A stretch of DNA of 10,646 nucleotides from Collinsella sp. AF02-46-1 (GTDB lineage Bacteria > Actinomycetota > Coriobacteriia > Coriobacteriales > Coriobacteriaceae), in contig NZ_QSBV01000030.1 in the NCBI RefSeq assembly GCF_003465825.1, forward strand, positions 1 to 10,646. Reading direction: 5' to 3'. Position 1 is the first letter of the stretch; the number at the start of each line of letters is the position of its first letter. The translations under genes were made by a program, and so were the position numbers. This document shows, piece by piece, positions 1-6,890 of the stretch. The notes beneath the pieces are model-generated. The model had not been told where the DNA came from. It made no database searches and saw only the letters and a program-made list of their open reading frames with translations.

Positions 1-182
1 GCACATTAAGTGCTCTCCTGTTCGTGCGGAACTCGCGACAAACTTAACCCCTGCCCCGGCACCCGGCGGGCAAACGTCGTTGGGCTTATCACTGACATGA
101 AATGGGCGCTTGCATATCGTCCGCTAGCTTGGCACGGTACAATGCTTTCAGATTTCAATTTGTAAATTAGTGGGGTTAATTC
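1..182. other. Upstream non-coding stretch at window edge
   Basis: No gene is supported here. Plus-strand frame 2 stays open from the edge to a TGA at 98-100, but the peptide resembles nothing I recognise and the stretch is too short to call a gene tail. An imperfect GC-rich hairpin can form at 52-72 but no T-run follows it on either strand, so I do not call it a terminator. The last 45 bases become AT-rich and probably contain the promoter of the methyltransferase gene. Confidence 0.4.
138..143 (+). promoter_or_regulatory. Candidate -10 box (TACAAT) for the RNA methyltransferase gene
   Basis: TACAAT sits 39 bases before the ATG at 183. The same hexamer occurs at a similar distance upstream of four other genes in the window, which is the main support. 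No TTGACA-like -35 is found 16-18 bases upstream. Inferred only. Confidence 0.4.
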
Positions 183-1631
183 ATGGCAGAATCTCGTGCG
201 GAGCGTAAGGCTCGTCGTGCTTTGGTGGAGGCGGCTGAGGGGTCGAAGAAGGAGAAATCTTCTACGAAATCCAAGTCTTCTAAAGCTGCAAAAAGCAAAT
301 CGACTAAGAGCAGGACTAAGGCCAAGCGTCCCGGCTCTCGTCGGGGCGGGGATAAGGCGCCTCAGGCTCGCTCCAAGCGTCCGTATAGTGATTCGGCTTC
401 GTCTGCGCGCAAGGCTGTGGATCCCAAATCTCCTTGCTCCATCATGAAAGCTTGTGGTGGGTGCACGGCGCTCAATCGTCCTTATAAGAAGCAGCTGGCG
501 GCCAAGCAGGCTGCTATGGAAGAGCTGTTTGCTGAGCTCTGCGAGCGCGAGGGTATTGCCGTTGATCCCATTCGCGGTATGGGTGTTACCCTGGGTGACC
601 CGGGCAAATATCCTGCGCCGCGTGGCTTTCGTCATAAGGCTGCCACTCCCTTTGCTCCCGGTAAGGAGGGCGCTGTCCGTTGCGGTTTCTTTGAGCGCGG
701 CACGCACAAGATCGTTGCCGTACCCGAGTGTCCTGTCGAGGCGCCGGGTGCCCGTCAGATTCTCAACGGCATCGCCCGCGAGGCCGAGCGCCTACGCATT
801 GCCGCCTTTAACGAGGACAAGCACCTGGGCTTGCTTCGCTATGCCGTCGTCCGCTGCGGCTGGCGTACCGACCAGGTCATGGTTACGCTCGTGACCGCCC
901 AGCGTGACTTGCCGCATGCACAGGAGTTCTTTGAGGCCGTCGCGGCGCTCGATTCGCATATCGTCACCGTTGCCCATAATATCAATGGCCGTCCCGGTAA
1001 CGCCATCTTGGGTGAGGAGACTCGTATCGTCTATGGCGCCGAGTGCATGCGCGACCAGCTGCTCAGTTGCGAATTCGATATCTCCCCTACCGCGTTCTAT
1101 CAGACCAATCCGCAGCAGACCGAGCTGCTCTATCAGCTCGCGATTGACGGCATGGATCTGCAGCAGGGTGACATTCTAATGGACGCTTACTGCGGCAGCG
1201 GCACCATCGGTCTGTGCGCCGCGAAGGATGCCCAGGACAGGGGTATCGGCATTATGCTGCTCGGCGTGGAGCGCAACCCGGCGGGCATTGCCGACGCACG
1301 TCGCAATGCCGAGCTCAACGGCCTCACCCGCAGCGCCTGGTTTATGGCCGACGACGCCACCGACTACATCCTCGATGCCGCCGACAACAACGAACGCGTC
1401 GACGTCCTTTCCATCGACCCGCCGCGCGCCGGCTCCACCCCCGAGTTCCTCGAAGCCGCCTGCGCACTCAAGCCGCGCCGCATCACCTATATCAGCTGCA
1501 ACCCCGTGACCCAAGAGCGTGACCTGCACCAGCTCCTCGACGGAGGCTATCGCCTGCTCAAGATCACGCCGGTCGACATGTTCCCCCACACCGACCACAC
1601 CGAAACCGTAGCGGTCCTCGAACGCCGCTAA
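183..1631 (+). CDS. RNA (uracil-C5) methyltransferase, RlmD/RumA-TrmA family, with basic N-terminal tail
   Basis: SAM-dependent methyltransferase that adds a methyl to C5 of a uridine in RNA, most likely 23S rRNA (482 aa, cytoplasmic). Family signatures are present: an iron-sulfur cluster motif C85-x5-C91-GG-C94 with the fourth cysteine C183 in VPECPVE; FYQTNPQQTE (305-314); the SAM-binding DAYCGSGTIGL (334-344); IDPPRAG (411-417); the catalytic cysteine C439 in YISCNP; and the general base E474 in DHTETV. Residues 1-84 are almost all Lys, Arg, Ser and Ala and look disordered; RumA-type enzymes carry a TRAM domain there, which I cannot see. A GGGG Shine-Dalgarno (172-175) lies 7 bases before the ATG. 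Codons in the 5' third end often in T or G, while the 3' half is nearly all C-ending. It stands alone and ends at a shared terminator. The exact target (U747, U1939 or both in 23S rRNA, or tRNA U54) cannot be read from sequence, so no symbol is given. Confidence 0.9.
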   Translation: MAESRAERKARRALVEAAEGSKKEKSSTKSKSSKAAKSKSTKSRTKAKRPGSRRGGDKAPQARSKRPYSDSASSARKAVDPKSPCSIMKACGGCTALNRPYKKQLAAKQAAMEELFAELCEREGIAVDPIRGMGVTLGDPGKYPAPRGFRHKAATPFAPGKEGAVRCGFFERGTHKIVAVPECPVEAPGARQILNGIAREAERLRIAAFNEDKHLGLLRYAVVRCGWRTDQVMVTLVTAQRDLPHAQEFFEAVAALDSHIVTVAHNINGRPGNAILGEETRIVYGAECMRDQLLSCEFDISPTAFYQTNPQQTELLYQLAIDGMDLQQGDILMDAYCGSGTIGLCAAKDAQDRGIGIMLLGVERNPAGIADARRNAELNGLTRSAWFMADDATDYILDAADNNERVDVLSIDPPRAGSTPEFLEAACALKPRRITYISCNPVTQERDLHQLLDGGYRLLKITPVDMFPHTDHTETVAVLERR

Positions 1632-1657
1632 CCCACCCCGGTAGATTTTTGAGACAA

Positions 1658-1691
1658 GAAAGGGGGCGGCCCGTCTGGACCGCCCCCTTTC
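1658..1691. terminator. Bidirectional intrinsic terminator between convergent genes
   Basis: Twelve-base-pair perfect stem: GAAAGGGGGCGG (1658-1669) pairs with CCGCCCCCTTTC (1680-1691), with a 10-base loop. It lies 27 bases after the methyltransferase stop and 18 bases past the end of the minus-strand PHP gene. The T-rich side is better on the minus strand (TTTCTTGTCTC), weaker on the plus strand (TTTCATT), so it probably serves both genes. Confidence 0.8.
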
Positions 1692-1709
1692 ATTGGGTAT
1701 ATGAGCCCG

Positions 1710-2531
1710 TTACATGCTCTTGCGCAGGTCACAGACGCCGGCTGCCGCCATCTCGCGCAGCAGCGTCTCGCGGTCGCGCGTCACGATCAGATCCAGCGGG
1801 AAGTGAATCTCATCGAGCATCTTGCGCGCATGATCGAGCTTGCCAATTGCCATACCAATATGCGCGTCGGTCGAGACGCCAATCCCCACGCCCAGTTCGG
1901 CGCAGCGCTCGGCAATCTTGCGGCACACGCCCCAATGCTCGGCATCGGTACCACGCTCAAGACTATGGTTGTTGATCTCGATGATCTTATGCTTGGCCTT
2001 GGCCGCCAACAACACCTCATCGATATCAAACGGAACGCCCGAGCGACCCGCGTGGCCCAGCATGAACACCTTGGGGTGCTCCAGAGCATTGATATACATC
2101 TCGGTCGTCTGGGCGAGCGTCGCGCCTTCAGCGAGCTGCGGATTATGCACACTCGCAACCAAATAATCCAAATTGCGCGTAACCAAATCGAACAGCGAAT
2201 GCTCACGACTATACGAATCGCCGGCGATATCGAGCGAAACGGGAATGTCCTCGCCAAACAAGCTGCCGTCCAGCGAAACGATATCGGCCTCGGCGCCGCG
2301 AAGCACCAGCACGCCGCTCCAAATGCGCGGCCAGATATCCTGGTTAATAAAGAACTGGTAACTGCGCAGGTCATTGGGGCAGGGTGAAACCATAGAGCTC
2401 AGATGGTCGGCAGATCCGAGCACCTGCAGGCCACGCTCTGCCGCCCAGTACACATTCTCCTCAATGGTCGAATATGCATGCGCAGAGAACATCGTATGGG
2501 TATGGATATCACAGGAAAGCAGGTAGGGCAT
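1710..2531 (-). CDS. PHP-domain metal-dependent phosphatase, YcdX-like
   Basis: A 273-aa cytoplasmic PHP-superfamily hydrolase, probably a phosphoesterase using a trinuclear metal centre. It starts with CDIHTHT. Nine residues line up in order with the metal ligands known in E. coli YcdX: H10, H12, H18, H43 (ADH), E81 (RGAEAD), H129 (SVH), H160 (LGH), D222 and H224 (STDAH). The length is slightly above YcdX (245 aa). An AAGGAG site (2537-2542 on the opposite strand) ends 5 bases before the ATG at 2531. It follows the aminotransferase gene on the same strand with 165 bases between them, so the two may be partly co-transcribed, but a promoter-like box lies in the gap. The substrate is unknown. 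Histidinol phosphatase is also a PHP enzyme, and the neighbouring aminotransferase is class I/II like HisC, but no other histidine gene is present, so I do not propose that role. Confidence 0.85.
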   Translation of the reverse strand: MPYLLSCDIHTHTMFSAHAYSTIEENVYWAAERGLQVLGSADHLSSMVSPCPNDLRSYQFFINQDIWPRIWSGVLVLRGAEADIVSLDGSLFGEDIPVSLDIAGDSYSREHSLFDLVTRNLDYLVASVHNPQLAEGATLAQTTEMYINALEHPKVFMLGHAGRSGVPFDIDEVLLAAKAKHKIIEINNHSLERGTDAEHWGVCRKIAERCAELGVGIGVSTDAHIGMAIGKLDHARKMLDEIHFPLDLIVTRDRETLLREMAAAGVCDLRKSM

Positions 2532-2568
2532 CGGATCTCCTTATCCGGCATGGCCGTCGCGTATATTC

Positions 2569-2574
2569 ATTGTA
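2569..2574 (-). promoter_or_regulatory. Candidate promoter for the PHP phosphatase gene
   Basis: TACAAT on the minus strand, 37 bases before the ATG. An 18-base spacer separates it from TTTACG (2593-2598), which matches TTGACA at four of six positions. It is the only TACAAT box in this window with a fair -35 partner. Confidence 0.45.
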
Positions 2575-2631
2575 CGCATAGCCTTCGATAGTCGTAAAAC
2601 CGCTCCATCCCAACGACACAACATACATGAC

Positions 2632-2662
2632 AACGGGGTCCGGCTTAACACCAAACCCCGTT
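2632..2662 (-). terminator. Possible weak terminator after the aminotransferase gene
   Basis: AACGGGGT (2632-2639) pairs with ACCCCGTT (2655-2662), giving an 8-bp stem and a 15-base loop, 34 bases past the aminotransferase stop. Only TTGT follows on the minus strand, so termination would be weak and read-through into the PHP gene is plausible. Confidence 0.35.
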
Positions 2663-2696
2663 TCACGTAAAACATTACAGGCAGAGCGCTTTGCTT

Positions 2697-3881
2697 TTAA
2701 CGATACTCGTCTGCCAGCTGCTTCCAGGCAGGTAGCGAATTGATAATCGTCTCGTAACTCACGCAATAGCCAAGGCGGAACCAACCCGGCATACCAAAGC
2801 TGTCCGAGGGAACCGCGAGCAGCTCGTACTTCTTCGCGCGCTCGCAAAATGCATTTGCATCGGGCTCGAGCGCCTTCACCCACAGGTAGAACGCGCCATC
2901 CGGCTCAACATAGGTGTAGCCGTACTCCGCCAATGCATCGGTGAGCGCCGTACGGTTGCGCGCATAGGCCTCGACATCACTCGGCTCATCGATGCAGTCG
3001 ATAATCACGCGCTGGAAGAGCGCCGGTGCGCACACAAAGCCAAGCGTACGGGCAGCACCGGCAACAGCCGGCATTAGATGAGCTGCCTGAGGATTCGTAT
3101 TGGGAACCAGAATCCACCCCACGCGCTCGCCCGGCAGCGACAACGACTTGGAGTACGAATAGCACACGACGGTGTGCTCGTAAATCGAGGGCACCCAAGG
3201 CACCTCGGCACCGTATACAATCTCGCGATACGGTTCGTCCGAGATCAGCATGATCGGGTTCTCGGGATCGCGCTTGACGTTGGCCTCGCGCAGAACATTG
3301 GCCAGTCGCGTCAGCGTGTCGCGCGTATACACGGCGCCGGTCGGGTTGTTCGGCGAGTCGATGATGACAGCTGCCGTCTTATCGGTAATCGCCTTGAGCA
3401 CGTTATCCACGCTCAGCTGGAACGTATCTTCATCGGCGAGCGCCTCGACACACGTACAGCCGGCCTTCTCAATCCACACGCGATACTCCGGAAAGTACGG
3501 GGCGATAACAATGACCTCGTCACCCGGGTTCGTAACGGCGTTGAGCGTACAGGTGAGCGAAGCCGCCGCGCCCACGGTCATAAAGACATCCTTGCCCTCA
3601 TAGCTCGTACCGAATCGACGGTTAAGCGACTCAGCCACGGCGGCTCGACATTGCGGCAGGCCCGGAGCGGGCGTATAACCGTGCAGCTGGTCACTCGGCA
3701 GTTCAAGCGCCTTTTTGATGGACTCCGCGACGGCAGCGGGAGCAGGAACGCTCGGGTTGCCCAGCGAGAAATCGAACACGTTTTCCGCGCCGATTTGCGC
3801 CTTGCGCTCAAGGCCATAGCTAAAAATCTCGCGGATGATGGAGCTTTCCGCACCGCGAGCATACATAGTTTCGTTGATCAT
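2697..3881 (-). CDS. PLP-dependent class I/II aminotransferase
   Basis: A 394-aa fold-type I aminotransferase, cytoplasmic, transferring an amino group between an amino acid and a 2-oxo acid through pyridoxal phosphate. Visible signatures: FSLGNPS (38-44) at the N-terminus; HGYTPAPGLP (67-76); the cofactor-stacking stretch APYFPEY (127-133); SPNNPTG (176-182) with N178; SDEPYRE (214-220) with D215 and Y218; the Schiff-base lysine K245 in SYSKSLSLPGERVGW with R253 as phosphate ligand; and a C-terminal Arg in GWFRLGY, the usual carboxylate binder. The reading frame is open further upstream to an ATG at 3980, but that start lies inside a large inverted repeat and its 33 extra residues fit no family. 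The ATG at 3881 has AAAGGGG (3887-3893) five bases before it and gives the normal length, so I chose it. The amino acid substrate cannot be told: aspartate/alanine-type enzymes are the closest in style. Confidence 0.88.
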   Translation of the reverse strand: MINETMYARGAESSIIREIFSYGLERKAQIGAENVFDFSLGNPSVPAPAAVAESIKKALELPSDQLHGYTPAPGLPQCRAAVAESLNRRFGTSYEGKDVFMTVGAAASLTCTLNAVTNPGDEVIVIAPYFPEYRVWIEKAGCTCVEALADEDTFQLSVDNVLKAITDKTAAVIIDSPNNPTGAVYTRDTLTRLANVLREANVKRDPENPIMLISDEPYREIVYGAEVPWVPSIYEHTVVCYSYSKSLSLPGERVGWILVPNTNPQAAHLMPAVAGAARTLGFVCAPALFQRVIIDCIDEPSDVEAYARNRTALTDALAEYGYTYVEPDGAFYLWVKALEPDANAFCERAKKYELLAVPSDSFGMPGWFRLGYCVSYETIINSLPAWKQLADEYR

Positions 3882-3905
3882 CTGTTCCCCTTTCGCATAG
3901 GCGCT

Positions 3906-3911
3906 ATTGTA
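3906..3911 (-). promoter_or_regulatory. Candidate -10 box (TACAAT) for the aminotransferase gene
   Basis: TACAAT on the minus strand, 24 bases before the chosen ATG at 3881, which would give a leader of about 17 bases. No -35 match at 16-18 bases: that position is GC-rich. The long inverted repeat begins 29 bases further upstream. Confidence 0.42.
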
Positions 3912-3940
3912 CGCTTTAGTCGAGCAAAGCGCCGCAGCAA

Positions 3941-4002
3941 TGTTGATTGGGGACAGACTTAAATGCGTGAAAACGCTCATTTAAGTCTGTCCCCAATCAA
4001 CA
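3941..4002. repeat. Long perfect inverted repeat with GAAA tetraloop tip (REP-like unit?)
   Basis: Positions 3941-3964 are the exact reverse complement of 3979-4002 (24 bp, no mismatch), with GGGGACAGACTTAAAT at the core of the left arm. The tip GCGT-GAAA-ACGC (3965-3976) folds into its own 4-bp stem closed by a GNRA-type tetraloop, with a two-base bulge (3977-3978). The arms are AT-richer than the surrounding genes and encode nothing. It lies between the ftsH terminator and the aminotransferase promoter. It looks like a palindromic unit of the kind mobilised by Y1/REP-associated transposases; that origin is inference, since no second copy or transposase is in the window. Confidence 0.85.
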
Positions 4003-4006
4003 AAGG

Positions 4007-4040
4007 AAAAAGCCTCCGCAGGTTTCCCCGCGGAGGCTTT
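4007..4040 (-). terminator. Intrinsic terminator of the tilS-hpt-ftsH operon
   Basis: AAAGCCTCCGC (4009-4019) pairs with GCGGAGGCTTT (4030-4040), an 11-bp stem with a 10-base loop. Read on the minus strand the stem is followed by TTTTTCCTTTG. It starts 12 bases past the ftsH stop codon. Confidence 0.85.
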
Positions 4041-4051
4041 CGCCACAAAGA

Positions 4052-6193
4052 CTATTTGTCGGTGTCGGCATCGGCATCGACATCGACGACGGCATGGTCA
4101 TCGCCAGCATCATCGGATGCGGCTTCGGCATCCTCCTGCATGGCCGCCTGCGCAAAGGCCGCGGCATCAGCCGCCAGCTCCTCCTCGCTCATGCGAGGCG
4201 CGCGCTTCTTGGTCGGCATGCCGGCCGCCTTGGCATTGCGCTCCTCCTTGGCCGCCAGGATATCGCCCTCGCGCTCAAGGTAGGCGTCCCACTCGTTGTC
4301 GAGCAGGGCGTTCACGGCATCGCCCTCGACGGTCTCGCGCTCGAGCAGCACCTTCGCCATCAGATCGAGCTGACCGCGACGGGCATCCAGAATCTCGACC
4401 GCACGGCGATGGGCCTCGCGCATGATGCGCTGAACCTCGATATCGATGCGGCGTGCCGTCTCCTCGGAATAATCCTGGTGATCGGCGTAATCGCGACCAA
4501 GGAACACCTGATGCTGCGCCTCGCCAAACACTTGCGTACCCAGCTCCTCGCTCATGCCCAGACGCGTAACCATCTCGCGCGCCATCTTGGTCGCACGCTC
4601 CAGGTCGTTGCTCGCGCCCGACGTGATGTCATCGCACATGAGCTCCTCGGCAACGCGACCGCCCAAGAACACGGCGAGCTCGTCGAGCATCTCGTTCTTG
4701 GTCTTGAGGAAGTGGTCCTCCTGCGGAAGCTGCAGCGTGTAGCCCAGAGCCTGACCGCGGCTGACGATCGAGATCTTGTGGACCGGATCGGAGTGCTCCA
4801 GGATGTGGCCCACCAGGGCGTGACCGCTCTCGTGGTAGGCAATCGTGGTGCGCTCGGCCTCGGTCATCACGCGACCCTTGCGCTGCGGTCCGGCAATCAC
4901 GCGCTCCATCGATTCCTCAACCTCGTCCATCGAGATCACAGAACGATGACGGCGGGCAGCCAACAGTGCAGACTCATTGAGCAAGTTCGCCAGATCGGCG
5001 CCGGTGAAGCCAACGGTCATCTGGGCGAGCTTCTCAAACTTCACGTCCTCGTCCATCGGCTTGTTCTCGGCATGCACGCGCAAGATCTGCTCGCGGCCCT
5101 TCACATCCGGACGGTCGACCGTAACCTGACGGTCAAAACGGCCGGGACGCAGCAGCGACGGATCCAGAATGTCGGGGCGGTTGGTCGCGGCGATCAGGAT
5201 GACCGACTCGCTCTCCTCAAAACCGTCCATCTCGACCAGCAGCTGGTTGAGCGTCTGCTCGCGCTCGTCGTGGCCGCCGCCCAAGCCGGCTCCGCGCTGA
5301 CGTCCCACGGCATCGATCTCGTCAATGAAGATGATCGACGGGGCCTGGGACTTGGCCTCCTTAAAGAGGTCACGCACACGGCTGGCGCCGACACCCACGA
5401 ACATCTCGACAAAGTCGGAACCCGAGATGCTAAAGAACGGCACGCCCGCCTCGCCGGCAACGGCCTTGGCCAGCAGGGTCTTACCAGTACCCGGAGGGCC
5501 CACCAGCAACACGCCACGCGGGATCTTGGCGCCCAGCTTGCGATAGCGGTCCGGATCGCTCAAAAAGTCGCGGATCTCCTCGAGCTCCTCGACCGCCTCG
5601 TCCACACCGGCAACATCCTCAAACTTGACCTTGGGGCGCGTGGCCTCGTTGGTCTTGGCGTTAGTCTTGCCAAACTGCATGCTCCTGTTGTTGGCGCCCA
5701 TCATCTGGCGCATAAAGTAGAACATGATGGCGATCAGGGCGATCGTCGGAAGCACGCTCATCGCCAAGTCGCCCCAAAAATCAGGATCGTTGGTGTTGAC
5801 GATGTACTTGGTATCGGGGTGCTCCGCCATAAGCTCGGCAAGCGAATCGGAGCCGACATAGGTCGAGGAGAAGCTCTTGAGCTCGCTCGTATCACCCTTG
5901 TCCTTTTTCGTCTTCCAGTAATGACCCGCCACGCTTCCGTCTTGAACCGTATAGGTCAAATCTTCGACACGGTCCTGCTTGATGGCGCTGACCATCTCAC
6001 TCGTCGCGAGCTTTACGGTATTGCTGGAGTTGGCAAAGCCGGAGCCCATGTTAAAGAAGGCGTAACCCAGGAGCGCGCAAGCCAAAAGAAAATACAGCCA
6101 GCCCGTACGCGTGGGCTTCTTGCCTCCGGGCATCCCCGGGATCTTTGGGTCCCGGGGAGTCTGGGAATTGTTGTCGTTACGGTCGTCGGGCAT
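4052..6193 (-). CDS. ftsH: ATP-dependent zinc metalloprotease FtsH
   Basis: Membrane-anchored AAA+ protease (713 aa) that extracts and degrades misfolded or regulated membrane and cytosolic proteins as a hexamer. Two membrane segments (about 31-49 and 142-163) flank an external domain. The AAA module shows Walker A GPPGTGKT (232-239), pore loop FVGV (265-268), Walker B IIFIDEID (287-294) and the second region of homology [10 protein letters not shown]...RPGRFDR (336-355). The protease domain has the zinc motif HESGH (454-458) with a third ligand likely D530 in GASND. A Lys/Arg patch and a long Ala/Asp/Glu tail (about 668-713, ending [10 protein letters not shown]) extend past the usual C-terminus; it is coded by a hexamer-like DNA repeat. 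The ATG follows the hpt stop TAA by one base; the GGAGG site (6206-6210) is inside hpt and 12 bases away, a long spacing, so translation is probably coupled to hpt. Last gene of the operon. Confidence 0.97.
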   Translation of the reverse strand: MPDDRNDNNSQTPRDPKIPGMPGGKKPTRTGWLYFLLACALLGYAFFNMGSGFANSSNTVKLATSEMVSAIKQDRVEDLTYTVQDGSVAGHYWKTKKDKGDTSELKSFSSTYVGSDSLAELMAEHPDTKYIVNTNDPDFWGDLAMSVLPTIALIAIMFYFMRQMMGANNRSMQFGKTNAKTNEATRPKVKFEDVAGVDEAVEELEEIRDFLSDPDRYRKLGAKIPRGVLLVGPPGTGKTLLAKAVAGEAGVPFFSISGSDFVEMFVGVGASRVRDLFKEAKSQAPSIIFIDEIDAVGRQRGAGLGGGHDEREQTLNQLLVEMDGFEESESVILIAATNRPDILDPSLLRPGRFDRQVTVDRPDVKGREQILRVHAENKPMDEDVKFEKLAQMTVGFTGADLANLLNESALLAARRHRSVISMDEVEESMERVIAGPQRKGRVMTEAERTTIAYHESGHALVGHILEHSDPVHKISIVSRGQALGYTLQLPQEDHFLKTKNEMLDELAVFLGGRVAEELMCDDITSGASNDLERATKMAREMVTRLGMSEELGTQVFGEAQHQVFLGRDYADHQDYSEETARRIDIEVQRIMREAHRRAVEILDARRGQLDLMAKVLLERETVEGDAVNALLDNEWDAYLEREGDILAAKEERNAKAAGMPTKKRAPRMSEEELAADAAAFAQAAMQEDAEAASDDAGDDHAVVDVDADADTDK
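4058..4090 (-). repeat. Short degenerate hexamer repeat coding the FtsH Asp-rich tail
   Basis: On the plus strand, GGCATC occurs twice in tandem (4067-4078), followed by GACATC and GACGAC; the preceding GGTGTC is a variant of the same unit. Translated on the minus strand it gives the alternating DVDADAD residues at the FtsH C-terminus. Confidence 0.6.
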
Positions 6194-6194
6194 C

Positions 6195-6743
6195 TTACGA
6201 ATAAACCTCCGGTTTCAAAATGCCCAGATACGGAAGGTTGCGATAGCGCTCGGCATAGTCGAGGCCGTAGCCCACCACAAAGGCATCGGGGCAATGGGTT
6301 CCAACATACTTGGGCGTGACGGCCGAGACGCGGTCCTCAACGTCCTTCCACAGGAAGGCAGCGACCTCCAGCGAGGCGGGCTTACGGCTCTCGAGATTCT
6401 TCATCAGGTACTTGAGGGTCAGGCCCGAGTCCAGAATGTCCTCGACAATCAGCACGTCGCGACCACGGATGTCGATATCCAGGTCCTTAATGATACGCAC
6501 GATGCCCGAAGACTTCACACCGTCGCCATAGCTCGAAACAGCCATGAAATCGATGTTGGTCGGCAGCTCGATCTTGCGCATCAGGTCGCCCATAAAGACC
6601 ACGGCGCCGCGCAGGACCGCAATCAGCACCAGATCCTTACCCGCGTAGTCGCGAGTAATCTGCTCGCCTAGGCGAGAGACGATACCGTCGATATCCTCCT
6701 GCGTAAACAGAACCTTCTCGATATCCGGATGTTGAGAAGCCAT
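6195..6743 (-). CDS. hpt: Hypoxanthine(-guanine) phosphoribosyltransferase
   Basis: Purine-salvage enzyme (182 aa, cytoplasmic) that joins hypoxanthine and/or guanine to PRPP to give IMP or GMP. The PRPP-binding motif is VLIVEDILDSGLTL (97-110) with the paired acidic residues E101 and D102. Other family landmarks are LRGAVVFMGDL (44-54), the flexible-loop SSYGDG (70-75), the base-binding lysine region FLWKD (K133) and VVGYGLDY (156-163). Length is typical. The start at 6743 has AAAGGG seven bases upstream. It sits between tilS (147 bases upstream) and ftsH (one base downstream), a neighbourhood conserved in many Gram-positive genomes. A promoter-like box before it may add transcription independent of tilS. 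Preference for hypoxanthine over guanine cannot be settled from sequence. Confidence 0.96.
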   Translation of the reverse strand: MASQHPDIEKVLFTQEDIDGIVSRLGEQITRDYAGKDLVLIAVLRGAVVFMGDLMRKIELPTNIDFMAVSSYGDGVKSSGIVRIIKDLDIDIRGRDVLIVEDILDSGLTLKYLMKNLESRKPASLEVAAFLWKDVEDRVSAVTPKYVGTHCPDAFVVGYGLDYAERYRNLPYLGILKPEVYS

Positions 6744-6799
6744 GACAACCCTTTCTTGTGCTTATCGCCCACGCACCGCCGCATGGACGCGAACTACAC

Positions 6800-6805
6800 A
6801 TTCTA
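6800..6805 (-). promoter_or_regulatory. Candidate extended -10 promoter for hpt-ftsH
   Basis: TGCTAGAAT on the minus strand: a TAGAAT -10 box with the TG extension one base upstream, 56 bases before the hpt ATG. It lies in the 147-base gap after tilS and would allow hpt and ftsH to be expressed without tilS. No clear -35, as is common for extended -10 promoters. Confidence 0.4.
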
Positions 6806-6890
6806 GCAGCGCACGGGGTATATTTACCAGCACGTGCGCCATCAGCGCGGGAATACCGTCAACGTCGCACAGAATAGCTGGCGCGAAGCG

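Noticed and set aside
2..100. Tail of an upstream gene in plus-strand frame 2
   Set aside because: Only 32 codons open at the edge, with no similarity I can recognise and no convincing terminator after it.
3882..3980. N-terminal extension of the aminotransferase starting at 3980
   Set aside because: The start codon lies in the inverted repeat, the translated residues fit no aminotransferase, and the internal start at 3881 has a clear Shine-Dalgarno.
4094..6319. A 741-residue open frame on the plus strand opposite ftsH and the end of hpt
   Set aside because: It is the antisense shadow of a highly C/G-ending gene; it has no ribosome site, no recognisable domain, and ftsH and hpt on the other strand are unmistakable.
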